From Moringa oleifera (lineage: Eukaryota; Streptophyta; Magnoliopsida; Brassicales; Moringaceae): a stretch of DNA of 64,000 bases. The stretch is from contig JAJFZO010000344.1 in assembly GCA_021397835.1 (NCBI GenBank), positions 496,001 to 560,000 on the forward strand. Reading direction: 5' to 3'. Below are positions 60,151 through 64,000 of this stretch, one piece after another. Made by a program: the position numbers and the translations under genes. Position 1 is the first letter of the stretch. Each line of letters opens with the position of its first letter. Under the pieces are notes generated by a model that was given only the letters and a program-made list of their open reading frames with translations, was not told the origin of the DNA and ran no database searches.

Positions 60151-60599
60151 ATAAGTATAGTGTTACATGTTGCATGTTATTGTAAGTTTATTTCAGTTTA
60201 TTTTCCATCTAATTACTTGGCAGAAGTAATTTAAATATTTTTTCAAGTTGTTGATTTATGTATTATTATATAACATATAACATCATATGACTTAGTGAAT
60301 AAATTATGGAATAAGCTTCTCAAAACCAATTATATTAGTTTAACTTATATGCCTTGATAGAATGATGTTCACTTATTATATGTTTATTTTTAAATTTTTT
60401 GATAATAATAATGAAGAAATTTCAATAAAGATCTTGATTATAGAAACCTTTAAGTAAAAATTCTAGCCAAAACATAGTAACCCTAAGTTTAATAGGCAAT
60501 TGAGCCAATTTATGAGCAAAAAAATTGTCCTACATGAGTTGTGTTGGATTATACATTGGTCACATTGGGATACAAGGTTCTCGATTTCTAAGCAAATAC

Positions 60600-60990
60600 T
60601 TCCCCACTCATTATATGACTATTGACTAAGTCGGCTTTCATTGACGGTTAATAGATTATCATTCTCCACTGTAACTTGTTCTAGACAATGCCACACTGTC
60701 AACTCTAAACCAATCATTATAGCCAGTAATTCATTATACAGCAGCCAAAACAAAAAAAAAAAAAAGAGATTAAGAAGTCGGGGCACATAACAAAACATGA
60801 CCTTCAGTGTTCTCGCAGCTACTCCCAACTTTGCACATCGAGTTCCAGCGATATATGATGCATCTACATTTAATTTCATGACATCCTCTAGTGGAGGATA
60901 ACACCGTATATCCCAAGTTGCTGGGACCTATTACTGATTCAGCACATGCAGCTCCTCCAGTAGACGTGTTACATTTGAAAGCAACACCCT
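60600..60990 (-). pseudogene. plant RNase H-like domain relic (LINE-type, RVT_3)
   Basis: Minus strand: TRLLEELHVLNQ, two stops, WDIRCYPPLEDV, then MKLNVDASYIAGTRCAKLG, which matches the start of the RNase H domain found at the end of plant LINE polyproteins and in related stand-alone genes (W-PP--G--K-N-DAS). The frame then slips: the expected RN-EGHVLLCA part is in another frame (ENTEGHVLLCAP). A T14 run (minus strand; A run at 60750-60763) adds Phe residues, then ELLAIMIGLEL and VENDN restore the domain with its catalytic acidic residues. Stops plus frameshift show it is dead. No reverse transcriptase was found beside it. Confidence 0.75.
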
Positions 60991-61029
60991 CGAAGCTTGC
61001 AAACCACGTTAACCCATATGATACCAATT

Positions 61030-62300
61030 TTTGGTGATCATCATTACCTATGAATATAACCTATCATCAATCAAAATCCATTCCATATCCAAGTGAATTA
61101 AGGCTCAATCACAAGATGATGACCATATAGAATAAACTTACACATTATAACCACCTCATGTCAGATTGAATTGCACCAATCCTCCAATGTGTTTTTTGAA
61201 TTTTCTTTTTATCCATGGCAGGATAATTCATTTAAAAAGAATATTTATTGTTAGTTTGAGTGAATCCATGGCTCCTAATCCACAGTAATACATGGATAAC
61301 CCACCAGTTATAAACATTTAAGATATCGTCATGTAAGGCTATGGCAAACATAGATAAAAATGGTTACATTTCTAAAACACAGATATTAAGCATCCAGTTC
61401 ACCATGATTTGATACAGTCATCATAGTTAAAAGAGATATTCTCATTAAAGGATCCAATAATTAATTATTAATATCAAACATAATTATGTCTTTGTAGGTG
61501 TTATGTATAAACTAACTTTATTTCCAATATGATATCGAAGTAATACCAAATTGATATCTTAAAGTCCTCTTGTATTAGGATAAATAACACGCACAAAAAT
61601 TTAATCCTTGGACAAACATGCATGGTTAATTGTTTATTAACCTCTTGTCATTATAGGCATATTCTACTTAGCTTAATTGATATGTACAATCGATCACTTA
61701 TGGTTTGATGGAATATGTAACTTACCTAATTAATCCTGATTAGTACAAAATGAATTTATGACAATCATAATTTTTAATTCAAGTTTTTCACATGCACATT
61801 AGTTAAACCACTAAGAATGCATATGACGCAGCATGATAATTATATCTCATGTTCAATTTGTGAGATATCCATTTTGGTACTCAACAATAAATAATGAGAA
61901 AAAGGAAATTACATCCAATAAGGAGTGTCTTGCTACCTTAAATAGGGGAATATATTATAAGGCCCAAGTGACATGATTAATAAGTTGTACATAGTTGTAA
62001 CGTAAATCTAGGAGATTCAAGTTCTACTTTAAAGATATTCAAACTGATCTTGCCTATTATATCCTAACCCCAGTACCATGTGGAAGACTTGAAGTGTTAT
62101 ATAACCCATTACTTGAGGATTTCCCTTTAATAGTCAAGAAAAATTGACAAATTATTAGACGTACATGCCCATGGATCAATCTGGTGAATATTTCCCTATA
62201 ACTCTTAAGTTTTGATTCAAGTAACCATTAGATAACTTGGGTTATGGATCGATAATAATCCTAATTACCATAAATATGACTTCAAGGTGAATATTCGAAC
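61030..62300. other. AT-rich non-coding stretch
   Basis: No coding, RNA or repeat signal recognised between the RNase H relic and the CACTA-like terminus. Confidence 0.5.
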
Positions 62301-62403
62301 CATTACAACAAAATAAGCTTTTATTCATAGACTTTTAATGGCTTCTATTCACAGTTGTAAAACTGCGGACTATGTCGATGTGAACAAAAGTCAGTAAGAA
62401 TAG

Positions 62404-62728
62404 TTCATAGTTCTAAAACTGTGAATAAATCCGAATTTAGTTCACAGTTCATTAATGTTTTGTTCATAGTTATAGAACTATGAATAAAACTATATTAGTT
62501 CACAGTTCATTAATGTTTCATCCACAGTTATAGAACTATAAATAAATGTTTGAATACCACACTTTAATTCACAGTTCATTAAATTTTTGTTCATAGTTCT
62601 AAAACTGTGCATAAATTCGAATTTAGTTCACAGTTCATTAATGTTTTGTTCACAGTTATAGAACTATGAATAAAACTAAATTAGTTCACAGTTTACTAAA
62701 TTTTTATTCACAGTTCTAAAACTGTGAA
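62404..62728 (+). repeat. six palindromic subterminal repeats, about 60 bp apart
   Basis: Hairpin-capable motifs with arms TTCATAGTT or TTCACAGTT and AACTATGAA or AACTGTGAA around a four-base centre at about 62404, 62463, 62521, 62590, 62649 and 62707, each followed by TAAA and separated by TTCACAGTTCATTAATG. Several centres vary while the arms co-vary. Confidence 0.88.
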
Positions 62729-62764
62729 TAAAACTCTCTACAGTTCATCTAATTTTTATTCACA

Positions 62765-62880
62765 GCCTAGATCTGGAACCCTCACCTAGATCTGAAACTT
62801 CAGATCCCTCACCCAATCTGGAACCCCAGCCCAGATCTGGAACCCCTCAACCTAGATCTGGAACCCCTCACCCAAGAACT
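62765..62880 (+). repeat. short direct repeats of AGATCTGGAACCC
   Basis: Imperfect repeats of about 22-26 bases built on CCTAGATCTGGAACCCCTCA, five to six copies, directly after the subterminal palindromes. Confidence 0.82.
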
Positions 62881-63380
62881 CTCATCCCACATTCGAGACC
62901 CCATACATCTAAATCTAAGATTTTAACAAATATTTTGAATCTCAAAACAAATCTAAAATTCTGATGAAAGTGAAACCATGCACATATCTAGAATCCCAAT
63001 GGAAGGAAAACCACATCCAGATTTGAGCTTAAAAATAATGAAACTAAAAGCCAAAAATCAAGGAACAATAATTTTTGCATTTTAACAAAAAAGAGGAGCA
63101 TAACATTTTGGGAGAAAGGATTAAACTTACCGAGAAAAAAGGAGGAGATTCAAGCTGCCAGTTGTGGAACCCAAAAGCAAGCAGCACTGCGCACACTCTC
63201 AATCCCTTCGATGTAAATAGTTAGGACCGATCGAATGGTCGGTTTGCACATCTACAACTCGGAGAGGCTCTCCTCATAGTGTGCACTTCATACCTGAAGA
63301 ATCGAAGTTTATGTTTAAGTAATTAGAGAAAAAGAATGAATGAATGAAGTTTATCGATGTTTCTGGAGAAGATGCAGGGC

Positions 63381-63454
63381 TTTTATTCACAGTTACAGCC
63401 ATCACAGTGAATAAAACCCTTTATTCACAGTTATGGTCGTAACTATGAATAAAA
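63381..63454 (+). repeat. second pair of palindromic subterminal repeats
   Basis: TTTTATTCAC and GTGAATAAAA flank 63381-63416, and TTATTCACAGTTA with TAACTATGAATAA flank 63421-63454. The same motif family as 62404-62728, 650 bp away. Confidence 0.85.
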
Positions 63455-63475
63455 GGTTGGTGCCTTTATTCACTC

Positions 63476-64000
63476 ACTGCTCGCTGGCTGCTTCATTCAC
63501 TTGGACATGAATTCCCAGCTTCACCAGAAAAAGAATTAAAGCACGCGAGAGAAGAGGGAGGGCTGAGGAAGGCCGACTGTAACTTCGGCTTGCTGGTTAT
63601 TGTTATGCAAGTTAATTTCTTGCAAGGCACCCATGAATGGTTTCAATGAGATAGAAAGAAAACATTTGCAGGTTATCTTTTACATATGGAGTTCACATCA
63701 AACAAGTAGTAGAAGTCCCAATTTACAAGAAAAAAGCTAATTTACAGGATGTAGGGGAAACATCAAATAAAGAGGCAAAAATGGCATTAGTGCGCATATT
63801 ATTGTTGTCCTTCCTAGTCTTCATCATAGTTGAATTATTAAAAACTGTAATGGCTTTAAGGCACCAACTGGAAACAACTTTTCTAACAAATGAAACTTGT
63901 GAATGTTGTTAATTACTGCATGGTAATCAACATTTCAAATGCCTAAGAAAGGTTAAGTAACCACGTGATCATCCAACGAGATTTATCTTGATTATGATTA
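63476..64000. other. window end, nothing recognised
   Basis: No open frame, RNA or element end could be identified on either strand. Confidence 0.45.

Larger units (their letters stand above)
62301..63454 (+). mobile_element. one end of a CACTA-like (En/Spm) DNA transposon
   Basis: CATTACAACAAAATAAGC at 62301 resembles the plant CACTA terminal inverted repeat (CACTACAA followed by AAAA), with C-to-T in the third base. It is followed by TTTTATTCATAGAC and a series of palindromic subterminal repeats up to 62728, and two more at 63381-63454, as in CACTA elements whose subterminal motifs bind their transposase. No second terminus (ending GTAGTG or GTAATG) and no transposase were found, so the element is partial or extends past the window. 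Confidence 0.62.

Noticed and set aside
63476..64000. Second terminus of the CACTA-like element
   Set aside because: No GTAGTG or GTAATG end complementary to 62301-62318 was found before the window end.

Overview
This window reads as nuclear DNA from a flowering plant, probably a eudicot. The reasons are relics of intron-containing plant genes (a cytokinin oxidase/dehydrogenase and a chloroplast-type pseudouridine synthase), plant-type Copia, Athila-like, CACTA-like and C48-peptidase mobile-element remains, and a generally AT-rich background. I find no gene that looks intact. Every recognisable coding stretch carries stops, frameshifts or truncations, so the window looks like repeat-rich, perhaps pericentromeric or heterochromatic, DNA. 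The species cannot be told from the sequence.

Layout. 1-1364: 5' half of a dead CKX gene on the minus strand (exon 2, intron 1, exon 1). 2538-6640: two head-to-tail, broken copies of one Copia element on the plus strand. 6826-16738: a dead SVR1-like pseudouridine synthase gene on the plus strand, seven recognisable exon relics, with one intron swollen by a 7.2 kb array of three LTRs and two non-coding internal regions (7453-14694) of a minus-strand, non-autonomous LTR element primed by tRNA-Asp. 16739-22208: non-coding, with extremely AT-rich blocks at 20.4-21.5 kb. 22209-42013: a 19.8 kb satellite of about 187 tandem units of about 106 bp, organised into higher-order blocks (about 1.6, 2.67, 5.3 and 6.3 kb). 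42198-42792: a decayed Ulp1/C48 peptidase from a DNA transposon, minus strand, at the array's edge. 43-60 kb: no gene recognised; the texture, and a 28 bp tRNA-Asp(GUC)-like organellar fragment, suggest old plant organellar (mitochondrial-type) DNA, at low confidence. 60.6-61.0 kb: a frameshifted plant RNase H domain (LINE type). 62301-63454: one end of a CACTA-like element with palindromic subterminal repeats.

How it fits together. The genes do not form a working unit; the window records successive decay: gene death, element insertion, unequal exchange and amplification. The most unusual object is the 106 bp satellite. It is visibly richer in G+C than its surroundings, its typical unit has no stop codon in any plus-strand frame (a run of perfect units would be open, with a 106-residue period), and it carries clear large-scale duplications. 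Coordinates of splice sites and domain edges were read by eye and may be off by a few bases.
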